From contig JAAYYB010000169.1 in the NCBI GenBank assembly GCA_012515615.1, positions 1-37,540 of the forward strand: a DNA stretch of 37,540 nt, given 5' to 3'. The position numbers were made by a program, and so were the translations under genes. Below are positions 1-9,496 of this stretch, piece after piece (the first letter of the stretch is position 1; every line of letters begins with the position of its first letter). The DNA is from Fibrobacter sp. (GTDB lineage Bacteria; Fibrobacterota; Chitinivibrionia; Chitinivibrionales; Chitinispirillaceae). The notes under the pieces were generated by a model. That model saw only the letters and a program-made list of their open reading frames with translations, was not told where the DNA came from and did no database searches.

Positions 1-2
1 CA

Positions 3-2060
3 AGCGGTCTGATTCTGATTGTAATCGGTGGAAGTACTGAACTCATACTGCTTCTGATTCTGCTCTGTGGAATAATTCTTCTATTCACCGCTGCCCGAAT
101 ACGGCGAACATACAGTGCATCACTTATTCCAGTGAATAAAAGATATCTGGATTCTCAAACAGTGTTTAGAGAGCTTGGAAACTGGGGGGATGAGCGGCTG
201 TGGCCTGTTATAGAGGAGTACTCAAGCTCCCGGAATGCGGATATGAGAATGATGTCTGTCAAACTGTTGGCGTCGACTGGCAGCGGAAGGTCATTTGAAG
301 AGCTGGTGAAATTGTACGATAGAGAAGCAGACACGGCATTAAAAGAGCTCATAGCCCGGTCTATGGGAAGGTTTTACGCTTATAATACCAGGCCTTTTAT
401 CGAGAAATTGTTGAAAGAACCCAACCAGAGGGTTCGGGCAAATGCACTTTATTCGCTAAACAGAATGAACTGCAACTGGAAGAGGCATTTGAAACCTCTG
501 GTCAAGCAATTCCTGTTTGAAAACAGTATTCGGGTGCAGATAGAGGCGGCCTGTTTTTTGTGGGAGGCGGGGGAAACTCATGACCGGGAAAATGTGACGG
601 CCTTTTTAAATGGGCTGCTTGGAAGTACTAATCCAAACCGGCGCTCTGCAGGCTTATACCTGATAGGGCTTTTAAAGCCTGCTGATTGGGGGGAAGTTCT
701 TGTTGAAAATCTGACGTCAACCTCTCTTCAGGTATTCAGAAAAAGCATCGAGATAATTCTCCGATCGGCAGCTCCGGCGGTTAAATCAAGAGCGTTGCAG
801 AAGGTGCAGACACTTGGCCGGGAGCATATTGCAATAACAGGGAGAACCATTGACGTGATAGGAAGCTCTCTGTGGGATACTCTTGTCGGTTTTCTTCCGC
901 AGGCCTCAAACAGAAGAATGGTTTTTGAGCTGGTAAGATCATTGAGGTTGATAGCTGATTCGATCCGTTCTTCAGGGCATAAATGGTCCTTATCTGAGGA
1001 CACGGCAGTAACGATCAATAATTGGATCATAAATGAGCTGGAGAATGTGTACAGAGATGGTTTTATCTGGTACAAATTCACTGAGGCCAATCGTAGCAGA
1101 GAGATCACAGGGGTGCTTGAGAATGCCCTTCGTGAGAATATCATCCGCACCTGTGAGTGGGCGGTAAACGCGATGGTTTTACTTGATAAAAAGGGAGTTT
1201 TATCCTGGCGTCATAATGATATCAACATCAAAGAACGTGCTCAGAGGCATGATCTGATAGAGATAATTGAGAGTACGTCGTATCAGCGGATCGGATCACT
1301 GGTTTTACCGCTGTTGAAAATAAACTCATGGGAATATATCTACAAGGCAGGGAAAAGTAACTTCCATTTTAAAGATAAGGCAGCACAGAATGGATTGTTG
1401 TATTTTATCAGTTCAGATAACAGGTGGCTCTGTTTTTGTGGACTATATACGTATGCACTTTTATCAGTGGAGAAAAAACCGGATCCGGCGGTTACTGAGG
1501 TGCTCAGGATGCTAGTGAATGATCCCAGCCCCCAGATTTCCCTTGCGGCCCGCGATATCCTTGAAAATCAGGCTCAGACCGACATCAAAAAGAGTCTCGC
1601 TTTTGAATATCTGGAGAGGGTACTGCTTTTTAAAAAGTGTTCCCTGTTTAAAAACGTGGGTGCTGAAAAACTCCTGGAACTGGCTGAAATTGCTCAGGAA
1701 GCGGCTTATGAAAAAGATTCTGTTATTTCGGCTCAGGGACAGATTTCAGATCATCTTTATCTTGTTAAAAAAGGAAGTATACGAGTCGTTAAAAGCAACG
1801 GACCTGTAGAGAGGGTTCTTTCAACTGTAAGGGAGGGAGAGACTTACGGTGAGATAGGACTCTTCACTCAGGCAACCCGTTCCGCGAGCGCTGTAGCGAA
1901 CGAAAATTGTGAGCTTTATATAATTAAAAGGGGACCGTTTAAAAAACTGCTCCTGGAGATTCCTGATATCGCTTACAGCCTTCTTGAGGTGCTCAGTGAA
2001 CGGTTGAGAAAAAGCGGGGAGGAGATGGTGGAAATCAGGAGTGCGCTAAGGGATTCCTGA
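3..2060 (+). CDS. C-terminal part of a membrane protein (possibly nucleotide-transporter/MFS-like) with HEAT-like repeats and a C-terminal cyclic-nucleotide-binding domain; 5' end lies outside the window
   Basis: The track ORF begins at a GTG at 132, but the same frame is open to the left edge and encodes a hydrophobic stretch (SGLILIVIGGSTELILLLILLCGIILLFTAARIRRTYSASLIP). HEAT-like repeats follow, then a cNMP-binding fold (KDSVISAQGQISDHLYLVKKGSIRVV...GETYGEIGLF...RSASAVA). Confidence 0.8.
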   Translation, partial: SGLILIVIGGSTELILLLILLCGIILLFTAARIRRTYSASLIPVNKRYLDSQTVFRELGNWGDERLWPVIEEYSSSRNADMRMMSVKLLASTGSGRSFEELVKLYDREADTALKELIARSMGRFYAYNTRPFIEKLLKEPNQRVRANALYSLNRMNCNWKRHLKPLVKQFLFENSIRVQIEAACFLWEAGETHDRENVTAFLNGLLGSTNPNRRSAGLYLIGLLKPADWGEVLVENLTSTSLQVFRKSIEIILRSAAPAVKSRALQKVQTLGREHIAITGRTIDVIGSSLWDTLVGFLPQASNRRMVFELVRSLRLIADSIRSSGHKWSLSEDTAVTINNWIINELENVYRDGFIWYKFTEANRSREITGVLENALRENIIRTCEWAVNAMVLLDKKGVLSWRHNDINIKERAQRHDLIEIIESTSYQRIGSLVLPLLKINSWEYIYKAGKSNFHFKDKAAQNGLLYFISSDNRWLCFCGLYTYALLSVEKKPDPAVTEVLRMLVNDPSPQISLAARDILENQAQTDIKKSLAFEYLERVLLFKKCSLFKNVGAEKLLELAEIAQEAAYEKDSVISAQGQISDHLYLVKKGSIRVVKSNGPVERVLSTVREGETYGEIGLFTQATRSASAVANENCELYIIKRGPFKKLLLEIPDIAYSLLEVLSERLRKSGEEMVEIRSALRDS

Positions 2061-2154
2061 GATGCCGGTTATTGCTGTACCCGTGATTTTAACATATAAT
2101 TAAGAGTCTGATTAATTTTTAAATAAACACATTTTTGAAGGGAGGACTGCTGGT

Positions 2155-3648
2155 ATGAGGTTTCGATCTGCTTTGAAATTAATAGCCTGTTTGTCCGTTT
2201 TAGCTTTTGTGATCGGGTGTTCGCAAAAGACAGAAAAAAGAGAGATTAGTGTGCTTCTTCGAATGATGCCGTCTCAGGAAAGATTTTTCAGAGAACTGAT
2301 TATTCCTGAATTCGAGAAGCAGAATAGCTGTAAAGTATCCATCACCACATTCACAAATGAATGGGATATTGAAAGGATTCTGAAGCTTGAGGAATCCAAG
2401 AAAGATCGCCAGCGCTCCATTACCCTGGTAAAGACCCCGTTTGAGATGGCGCGTGTTCTGGTAACAAAGGGATATATGAAGGATCTATACTCTGTTACCG
2501 ATTCCGCAAAGGTGCTTCAGGATCTTGCTGAGTATCATCAGCTGGCTTCCGGTCTGGGATATTTCAATGGCAAGCCTTATTATATTCCCCGTAAACTTGA
2601 AACAAGAATTCTTTTCTACCGCAAATCCAAAGTAGCGGATGCGGTTTCAAAATTTGAATCACACCGCAAGAGGATAAATGCGGAGCTCAAAAAACAGAAC
2701 GGGATTGGACTTCCTGCGCAGTATGTTCTGGAGAGTGATCCGGGCCAGTGGGACTTTTATGATCTCTATGTCGCAGGTTCAATCTGGGCAAATGAGGAAT
2801 ACAATGGCGTAAAGATGGGCAGAATGGCACATCGTGGGGCACGGTATGCCGGTACCGCGCTTGACCTTGTTGACAAGTCTTTACAGCTTGGAGCATCACG
2901 AGAGGATATTCTTCGGTTAACTTCAGATAAGACCGTTGAAACATACCTGTGGGAAAGAATCTTTGTAAAGAACGGCTTGTATAATCCCGGTATGTGGCAG
3001 GATCCCTGGAAAGGCGCAAATATTTACACGGCTGTAAAGGATGGAAAAGTATTCCTGGCGTCGATGCAGCAGATTGACGTGTTTTTGATTCATGGCTGGA
3101 AAGATGATCCATCAATGCCCAGTTATCTGCCGGATGAAGGAGACATGGGCCTTTCTGTAGTTCCCAAAGCTGTCGCTTTTGAGCTTGATGAAGCCGGGAA
3201 ACCGGTTTATGAAGGCAGCAGAGCAATTTCTACTGGCGGCTGGTGGTGGGGAATTCCCAAAACCAGTCCGCATGCAGAACTGGGATATGCTCTGGCAAGA
3301 TTCATAACCAGCAGGGAGAATCAGGCAAAGGAGTGCTCGCGATTCGGAATGGTTCCTGTAAGAAAGGACATCATCAATAATCTTCCTCAGGTTTTTGATC
3401 AGGGTTGGGTAGGTGAAATTTTCCAGACTTCAATCAAGCAGATCGGAATAAATGAGCTTACAACGGTTCCGCTTGTCAAAAGTTATGCTGAAATGAGCCA
3501 GAATCTCATTGATGCCTGGTACAGTCTCTGTATTGAGTATGAGGAGATCGACGGGGAACAGATGAATTTCTCGACAATGAAGATGAGGCTGGCAAGCGAT
3601 TATCTTGAAAAGCAGAAGAAGCTTCTGGGAGAAGACTATCCGGAATGA
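2155..3648 (+). CDS. Extracellular solute-binding lipoprotein of a sugar-type ABC transporter
   Basis: Lipobox-type signal peptide (LSVLAFVIGC), SBP-like C-terminal region, GGAGG RBS, followed by two permeases and an ATPase. Confidence 0.85.
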   Translation: MRFRSALKLIACLSVLAFVIGCSQKTEKREISVLLRMMPSQERFFRELIIPEFEKQNSCKVSITTFTNEWDIERILKLEESKKDRQRSITLVKTPFEMARVLVTKGYMKDLYSVTDSAKVLQDLAEYHQLASGLGYFNGKPYYIPRKLETRILFYRKSKVADAVSKFESHRKRINAELKKQNGIGLPAQYVLESDPGQWDFYDLYVAGSIWANEEYNGVKMGRMAHRGARYAGTALDLVDKSLQLGASREDILRLTSDKTVETYLWERIFVKNGLYNPGMWQDPWKGANIYTAVKDGKVFLASMQQIDVFLIHGWKDDPSMPSYLPDEGDMGLSVVPKAVAFELDEAGKPVYEGSRAISTGGWWWGIPKTSPHAELGYALARFITSRENQAKECSRFGMVPVRKDIINNLPQVFDQGWVGEIFQTSIKQIGINELTTVPLVKSYAEMSQNLIDAWYSLCIEYEEIDGEQMNFSTMKMRLASDYLEKQKKLLGEDYPE

Positions 3649-3652
3649 GGGA

Positions 3653-4549
3653 ATGAATTCTCCTGTAAAGAGCCTTTCCGAATTTGTAAAAAAAGCGTGG
3701 CCGTTATTTCCGGCCGCGCTTTACCTTATAGGGTTTTTGATAGTAGTTTTTGTTTACCTGCTGGGCTTGAGTCTTTCAGATCCTGCTGCCGGGATAGAGT
3801 TCCCTTCCTTCAAACTGTTTCAGATCCTCTTTGCTGACAGTCAGTTTCAGAGTGCACTGATCAACACGTTGCTTTTCACCATTGCCGGAACACCGCTTGA
3901 GCTTCTTATCGGCTTTCTGCTGTCATTAATGCTGTACCAGAGTTTTATGATGAGAGGTATAGTGCGCAGCATTTTCCTTATCCCGTTGGCTGTGCCGGCT
4001 CTGGTTACGGCAATGCTGCTTTATATCCTGTTTGATTTTCCGGGCGGTCACATAAACCATCTGCTTTCAGGAAATTACTGGTCATTGCCTGCAATAATCA
4101 GTGAGCCTGTAAACTGGAGAGGATCGCAGTTCTTCGCGATGGGAATCTCTTTACTTGGAAAAGTGTGGAGAGATATGCCCATTTCGATGCTGATACTTTT
4201 AAGTGGACTCAACAGTATTGATCCGGAACTGTTTGATGCAGCAAAAACGATGGGGGCATCATTATGGAAAAGGATCTTTTCGATCATCATACCACTGATT
4301 ATTCCATCTATGTCTATAGTGGTACTGCTGCGTTCCGTTGAGATGTGGAAAGAGTTTATCTTTCCTTTTGTACTTGCAGGCAGATATGATCTTTTGGGTA
4401 CATTGATAGACTTTTTCTATAATGAAATCGGAAATTCCAACAAAGCTGCCGCTGTAGCCATAATAATGGTGGCGTGTATTGTGCTGACAACGATGATTTT
4501 AATGAAAATTATGGATATGCTGCAGAAATTACTGCTGAGGCGCGCATAG
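3653..4549 (+). CDS. ABC transporter permease (MalF/UgpA-like)
   Basis: Multiple TM segments and EAA-type loop (FDAAKTMGASLWKRIFSIIIPLIIPS). ATG at 3653 after GGAATGAGGGA is a better start than the track start at 3605. Confidence 0.87.
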   Translation: MNSPVKSLSEFVKKAWPLFPAALYLIGFLIVVFVYLLGLSLSDPAAGIEFPSFKLFQILFADSQFQSALINTLLFTIAGTPLELLIGFLLSLMLYQSFMMRGIVRSIFLIPLAVPALVTAMLLYILFDFPGGHINHLLSGNYWSLPAIISEPVNWRGSQFFAMGISLLGKVWRDMPISMLILLSGLNSIDPELFDAAKTMGASLWKRIFSIIIPLIIPSMSIVVLLRSVEMWKEFIFPFVLAGRYDLLGTLIDFFYNEIGNSNKAAAVAIIMVACIVLTTMILMKIMDMLQKLLLRRA

Positions 4550-4550
4550 A

Positions 4551-5402
4551 ATGGCCATAGAGAGAAGACAGGCACCGATGACACCGGGAAAGAAGGTGAT
4601 CTGGGGGACCGGAATACTAATAGGCCTTTTTATAGTAATGGGCCCGGTGTATTTGCTTGTAAAGTACTCGATCAGCGACATTCAAAGTATTAACACCGGA
4701 GGGGACCCGATACCATGGTGGCCATTTGATCCAACCCTGCAGATTTTCCTTTATTTATTCAAAGACCAGCATTTTTACCATGTCCTGCTCAACAGTGTTA
4801 TTGTTGCATTTTCTACAGTCATGTTATCCATGGCTCTGGGTATACCTGCTGCTTATGTTCTTGGCAGATACAGAGTGCCGGGGAGAAAGGCTCTTCTCCT
4901 TGGAATAATCTCTGTCCGCCTGTTCCCTGATATTGCTTCTGTAATACCGGTTGTGGAGTTTTTTATCCATATTGGAGCCCATCAGACATACTGGGGGGTA
5001 GTGCTGGCGCACACTCTGTTAGCCTTACCATATGTGATTTTTATCGGGATCGGTGCTTTTGAATCTATCCCTTCTGATTTGGAACAGCAAGCCTGGGTCA
5101 TGGGTGCAGGTTCATTTCAGACTTTTTTCAAGATTCTGCTTCCATTGGCTGTTCCCGGGCTTGCTGCAGCTGCGATCTATACATTTTTACTCTCATGGGA
5201 TGAGTTTATCTTTGCATATTTTCTCATGCTGGGAAAGCAGGAAATTTTCACACTGACATTATACCTCAACGGAATAAAATATGCAGAGCCCCAGAACCTT
5301 CTGGCTGCAATTTCTGTCTGTTTGAGTGTGCCGGTTGTAATTTTCAGTCTTATGGTTCAGAAGTATATGATAGCCGGTGTTTCTACCGGTTCTGTGAAGT
5401 AG
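4551..5402 (+). CDS. ABC transporter permease (MalG/UgpE-like)
   Basis: EAA-type loop (EQQAWVMGAGSFQTFFKILLPLAVPGLAA), TM-rich, adjacent to the first permease. Confidence 0.88.
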   Translation: MAIERRQAPMTPGKKVIWGTGILIGLFIVMGPVYLLVKYSISDIQSINTGGDPIPWWPFDPTLQIFLYLFKDQHFYHVLLNSVIVAFSTVMLSMALGIPAAYVLGRYRVPGRKALLLGIISVRLFPDIASVIPVVEFFIHIGAHQTYWGVVLAHTLLALPYVIFIGIGAFESIPSDLEQQAWVMGAGSFQTFFKILLPLAVPGLAAAAIYTFLLSWDEFIFAYFLMLGKQEIFTLTLYLNGIKYAEPQNLLAAISVCLSVPVVIFSLMVQKYMIAGVSTGSVK

Positions 5403-5411
5403 AGGAAACAG

Positions 5412-6521
5412 ATGGCTGATGTGATCTTACAGTCAATAGTCAAGAAGTTCGGAAACAGCACCATTATTGACAATCTCAGTATGAGCATTAATGATGGTGA
5501 GTTTGTTACATTGCTGGGACCATCGGGCTGTGGCAAAACGACTCTTCTGCGGATGATTGCAGGACTTGAGACAATTGACAGCGGTGACCTTATGGTAGCG
5601 GGGAAGAGATACAACTCGCTTCCTGCCCAGAAACGTCGTATAGCGATGGTGTTTCAAAGCTATGCACTGTTTCCACATATGACTGTACAAAAAAATATCC
5701 TTTTCGGTCTGCAGATAAACGGCGTTTCCAGGCTTAAAATGCAGCAGAAGCTTAAATGGGCTGTTGGTTTTCTTCATCTCAATGGGCTGGAGGACCGGTT
5801 TCCGCGCGAGATCTCAGGCGGTCAGCGCCAGAGGGTTGCACTTGCAAGAGCGCTGGTTCTGGATCCTGATGTGCTGCTTCTTGACGAGCCGTTGAGCAAT
5901 CTTGACGCGGCGTTAAGGGAAACCGCTGTTGAGGAGCTTAAGCGCATCCACAGGCATGTGGGGAAAACCATCATCTATGTCACCCACAATCAGGTAGAGG
6001 CAATGAGCATGAGTGAGAGGATAGCGCTCATCAATAACGGCCGCATTGTTCAATATGATTCCCCGACAATTCTCTATGACTCTCCTTCAAATATCTTTGC
6101 AGCTGAGTTTATCGGCAGTCCACCCATCAACATCTATGACGGGGAGATTCAGGCGGAAGGAGATGTCACGGGAATAGTAACTGATATTGGATTCCTGAGA
6201 ATTGACAAGGAGAGGGCTTCCAGATTGAGGGACTTTGGCGGAAGGAAGGTACGGATAGGTATCCGTCCCCAGTGCATCTGTTTTTCCGGGCACAAAGACA
6301 GCAGAAGGTCCACGGATTCAGAGATCGATGTTTCTGTAGAATTGGTGGAGAACCTTGGAGATAAGTATCTTGTAATAGGAAGGAATATCAGCGGGGCGGT
6401 TGTCCGTTTTCTGATAACCCGTGATGAGGATATCATTCCTGAGAGAAAAATGAAAGTTTTTGTTGACGGACGAAGAATCCATATCTTTGATACATCAACG
6501 TTGTTGAACATTTTAAGTTAG
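5412..6521 (+). CDS. ABC transporter ATP-binding protein (MalK/UgpC-like, with TOBE-type C-terminus)
   Basis: Walker A GPSGCGKTT, signature SGGQRQRVALARAL, Walker B VLLLDEPLSNLD, H-loop YVTHNQ. Confidence 0.95.
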   Translation: MADVILQSIVKKFGNSTIIDNLSMSINDGEFVTLLGPSGCGKTTLLRMIAGLETIDSGDLMVAGKRYNSLPAQKRRIAMVFQSYALFPHMTVQKNILFGLQINGVSRLKMQQKLKWAVGFLHLNGLEDRFPREISGGQRQRVALARALVLDPDVLLLDEPLSNLDAALRETAVEELKRIHRHVGKTIIYVTHNQVEAMSMSERIALINNGRIVQYDSPTILYDSPSNIFAAEFIGSPPINIYDGEIQAEGDVTGIVTDIGFLRIDKERASRLRDFGGRKVRIGIRPQCICFSGHKDSRRSTDSEIDVSVELVENLGDKYLVIGRNISGAVVRFLITRDEDIIPERKMKVFVDGRRIHIFDTSTLLNILS

Positions 6522-6532
6522 AATGTTAGGAT

Positions 6533-6910
6533 ATGAACTGGATAAAATTTAGTGCGTTAACTCTGTTGATTCTTGTAGTTCCGCTGTCTGGAATCAGCTG
6601 CAGCGGAGAGAGTGATGAGGCGGCAAAGAAAAAGCTTGAGGTAATACTTGAGGATGACCTGAAGGCCATTCTTGAAGGAATTCCCGATACGGCTCTTATA
6701 GAGAAGCCTTATTACAATCTGTTTTCTTATAAGCAATACGATAAAGGAAACTACTCCAAGAAAGCTGAGGCTGACTTTTTTTTCATGAAGAGTGTGCATG
6801 TTAAGATAGTCAGAAAATACCGGTATCACAGATCGAAGCGGATGTGGGAACGATACTATAATGAGTATGGGTTCATTTCTGAAAAAGCTGATTCTGCGGG
6901 GGATAAATAA
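6533..6910 (+). CDS. Small hypothetical lipoprotein
   Basis: N-terminal signal with lipobox-like PLSGISCSG; follows the ATPase gene by 11 bp. Confidence 0.6.
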   Translation: MNWIKFSALTLLILVVPLSGISCSGESDEAAKKKLEVILEDDLKAILEGIPDTALIEKPYYNLFSYKQYDKGNYSKKAEADFFFMKSVHVKIVRKYRYHRSKRMWERYYNEYGFISEKADSAGDK

Positions 6911-7946
6911 CCTTGCAGTTGTCCTCTGCTATATTTTCTGCCTGACCTTTTCTGGTTCTGCAGCACCACCTCTTCCAGAAGACCTCCACAAATGGGCTCT
7001 GTCATCCCTGGACAATGTTTACAATGAAGAACTAAAAGAGGCGGAAGAGGTTGCACGCAGAATAATCAGAAAATATCCTGATCACCCGGCCGGTTATTTC
7101 ATTCAGGCTGTTGTGATTGATGCCTGGATGTTAAAATTTCAATCAAATAAGAAGGAAAATGAGCTTTACCGATACTGCGATCTGGCAATTGAGAAAGGAG
7201 AAAAACTGCTCAGCAAAGAACCCGGTAATGAATGGGCAAAGTTTTTTATCGGAGGAGCAGATGGATATAAAGGCACATATGAAGCCAGATATGAGCGTTG
7301 GATCACTGCCTTCAGGTTTGGATGGAAAGGTGTTTCTGTGCTGCTGGAACTTCAGGATTCAAAAAGTGATATAATTGACATTAACTACGGTGTGGGTAGT
7401 TATGATTACTGGCGCAGTGCACTGATGAAAACTCTGTGGTGGATGCCGGGAATAGAAGACAAACGGGAGAGTGGAATTCAAAAACTTTATAAAGCCCGTC
7501 AGAGGGGAGTTTACACAAAAAACTTCGCTTCATCTGCGCTTGTTGATATTCTGTTAAATGAAAAGCGTTTCGAAGAAGCCCTGAAGATTGCCGATGAGAT
7601 GCTTGAGAGATACGGCAGTTCTACAGTTTTTCAATGGGGAAGAGCCCGGTCGCTTTTTGGGTTAAAGAGGTATGATGAAGCATCCAAAAGTATTCAGGTT
7701 ATTTTAAGTAGAGTAGAAGCAGATCCGCAGGATAACCATTATAATGCTGCTTTGTGCCATTTGTGGCTGGCAAAGATCGCGCTTGAATCAGGACAATTTG
7801 ATCAAGTCATTGCAGAGTGCAACAGAATCGGGCATTATGTTTTTAATGATGAGATAAAGAAAAGACTGGATAAGCCGTTCTCTGAAGCCAGAGATCTTAG
7901 AAAACGGGCTCTTTCTGCACAGCAGAAAGCGGAAGAAAAGCAGTGA
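6861..7946 (+). CDS. TPR-like repeat protein with N-terminal hydrophobic/signal segment
   Basis: TPR-like helices (EEALKIADEMLERYGSSTVFQWGRARSLFGLKRYDEASKSI); overlaps the preceding ORF by 50 bp if the first ATG is used. Confidence 0.75.
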   Translation: MSMGSFLKKLILRGINNLAVVLCYIFCLTFSGSAAPPLPEDLHKWALSSLDNVYNEELKEAEEVARRIIRKYPDHPAGYFIQAVVIDAWMLKFQSNKKENELYRYCDLAIEKGEKLLSKEPGNEWAKFFIGGADGYKGTYEARYERWITAFRFGWKGVSVLLELQDSKSDIIDINYGVGSYDYWRSALMKTLWWMPGIEDKRESGIQKLYKARQRGVYTKNFASSALVDILLNEKRFEEALKIADEMLERYGSSTVFQWGRARSLFGLKRYDEASKSIQVILSRVEADPQDNHYNAALCHLWLAKIALESGQFDQVIAECNRIGHYVFNDEIKKRLDKPFSEARDLRKRALSAQQKAEEKQ

Positions 7947-7994
7947 AAACAGGCTGCTGTTGCTCTGTGTGCAGGTGCATGATTTTACCTGAAT

Positions 7995-8022
7995 ACCGGG
8001 ATAGTTCAGCTGGTAGATAGCA
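7995..8022 (+). pseudogene. tRNA-like 5'-half fragment (acceptor plus D-arm only)
   Basis: ACCGGGATAGTTCAGCTGGTAGATAGCA closely matches the first 26 nt of the intact tRNA at 8449 (GCCGGGATAGCTCAGTTGGTAGAGCA). No matching T-arm or 3' acceptor strand follows. Confidence 0.5.
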
Positions 8023-8100
8023 CAGAATTTGGTAGGGGCCGTGTCCTGGCATACGTGTTAAGTTAAGCTACAATCTATATAATTAAGCAGATTTTTTCTA

Positions 8101-8127
8101 AAAAGTGGTTAAACGCCACTTTTTTTC
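8101..8127 (+). terminator. Rho-independent terminator-like hairpin
   Basis: AAAAGTGG-ttaaacg-CCACTTTT followed by TTTC; 8-bp perfect stem plus T tract. Confidence 0.7.
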
Positions 8128-8136
8128 TTGCTATAA

Positions 8137-8161
8137 CCGATAGCATGATATATGCTATCGG
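8137..8161. repeat. Perfect inverted repeat (10-bp arms, 5-nt spacer)
   Basis: CCGATAGCAT-gatat-ATGCTATCGG. Confidence 0.85.
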
Positions 8162-8448
8162 ATAAAAGGATATCCTATGAACCCAAAACAACGTATCTCC
8201 TGGCCCCTAAAACCCCCACTGAAAGTGACGAATTATTATCCATGCCGGAAGACCGTCATGGGCAAGACTTTCTACGTGTCAGATTCTTATTACAAGCAGC
8301 ATTTTTTTCTTCCACGTCTCTTATGGAGTATTTCTCTGGGGCTAACACAAGTAAAGTCAGACAGGCCTGCAAAATATAGAGAATTATGTAAGATAGTAGA
8401 ATGTCGCACCGGGCAAAAAGTGGCGGAATTTATATTAAAAACGCAATC

Positions 8449-8521
8449 GCCGGGATAGCTCAGTTGGTAGAGCAATTGATTCGTAATCAGTAGGTCAGGG
8501 GTTCGAGTCCCCTTCCCGGCT
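8449..8521 (+). tRNA. tRNA-Thr (anticodon CGT)
   Basis: Cloverleaf by eye: GCCGGGA/TCCCGGC acceptor, GCTC/GAGC D-stem, ATTGA-TTCGTAA-TCAGT anticodon arm, AGGGG-TTCGAGT-CCCCT T-arm, discriminator T. Confidence 0.93.
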
Positions 8522-8708
8522 TTGTTCTTTCAAGGATACGGAGTCTCTCGTATCGAGGTTTGAGAAATCATGGGGAATAGATGCCCTTATCGGGCTTGAT
8601 CTTTTTCGCCAAAGCCGAATCACGATTGATTATGAAAGTTCAAACATCATTTCTGAACCGTATAATGTAGAGAAATGAAACCAAATGCCGGCCTGGAGTT
8701 AGGGTTTT

Positions 8709-9470
8709 TTATAAAACGATAAACCTTATTCCAAACCTGATCTGCCAGTTGGAACCTGGTACTTTCGGCGGAGCTTCCAGATTAGTGGCATCTTTTTCGT
8801 AAACCGCAGTGTATCCTTTTTCCTCGATGCGTTTTTTCCACGTGAAACTCATCTGTTCGAAGGCGACTTCGCCAAAAACAGCAGTCAAATCAGAAAGCGG
8901 GATGTCAATTCCGATCAAACCGAGCAGTCCTAAGGCGGGTGTAGATTTGATTTTACCTTCACGGTTATCTACATCTGTCCCGGTTACAGTTACAGTCTCG
9001 TATACAGCCTCGTAGGAAAGGGAATTCCAGAAAAACCCTATGCCCACCCCTGTATACATGTTAAGCAGTTCGAGAATTTCAAATCTTGGTACCACAAGCG
9101 CTTTGATTCCGAACAGCTGTGCCTTATACTCGATACTGCTGTCAGTAACAGTGGCTCCTGCCAGTGTACGGACGTTCCTGGTTTCCAGACCGGGTATTTT
9201 TCCTGAATATCCGAATGCGGCCTGGAGTGCCACGTTTTCCATCATGAAATACTGTACTCCTGCATCGAGTTTTATACCCTGCCCGTAATTGAAGTATTTG
9301 TCTTCTCTTTCGGAAAGAATCTGGTTATCAAATGTATGTGATGAAAACGTTAGTCCTCCGGTGGGGAACCCGAATCCCAAAGAGGTAAAGATGTTAAGTG
9401 TTTCATTAGTTTGTGCCAGTGTAAAAGAAACCGCCGCGAGTACTATAAGTAAGATTTTTCTGCAATTCAT
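8709..9470 (-). CDS. Putative outer-membrane beta-barrel protein
   Basis: Signal peptide (ILLIVLAAVSFTLAQT), alternating beta pattern, C-terminal aromatic/hydrophobic strand (WQIRFGIRFIVL). Confidence 0.6.
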   Translation of the reverse strand: MNCRKILLIVLAAVSFTLAQTNETLNIFTSLGFGFPTGGLTFSSHTFDNQILSEREDKYFNYGQGIKLDAGVQYFMMENVALQAAFGYSGKIPGLETRNVRTLAGATVTDSSIEYKAQLFGIKALVVPRFEILELLNMYTGVGIGFFWNSLSYEAVYETVTVTGTDVDNREGKIKSTPALGLLGLIGIDIPLSDLTAVFGEVAFEQMSFTWKKRIEEKGYTAVYEKDATNLEAPPKVPGSNWQIRFGIRFIVL

Positions 9471-9496
9471 ATTACCTCCTTAGTGAGGAACCCTGT

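Noticed and set aside
2687-3226. 179-aa minus-strand ORF inside the SBP gene
   Set aside because: Fully antisense to a confident CDS; no recognisable motif.
8152-8379. 75-aa plus-strand ORF beginning inside the inverted repeat
   Set aside because: Competes with the 8177 frame, no RBS, no recognisable domain.
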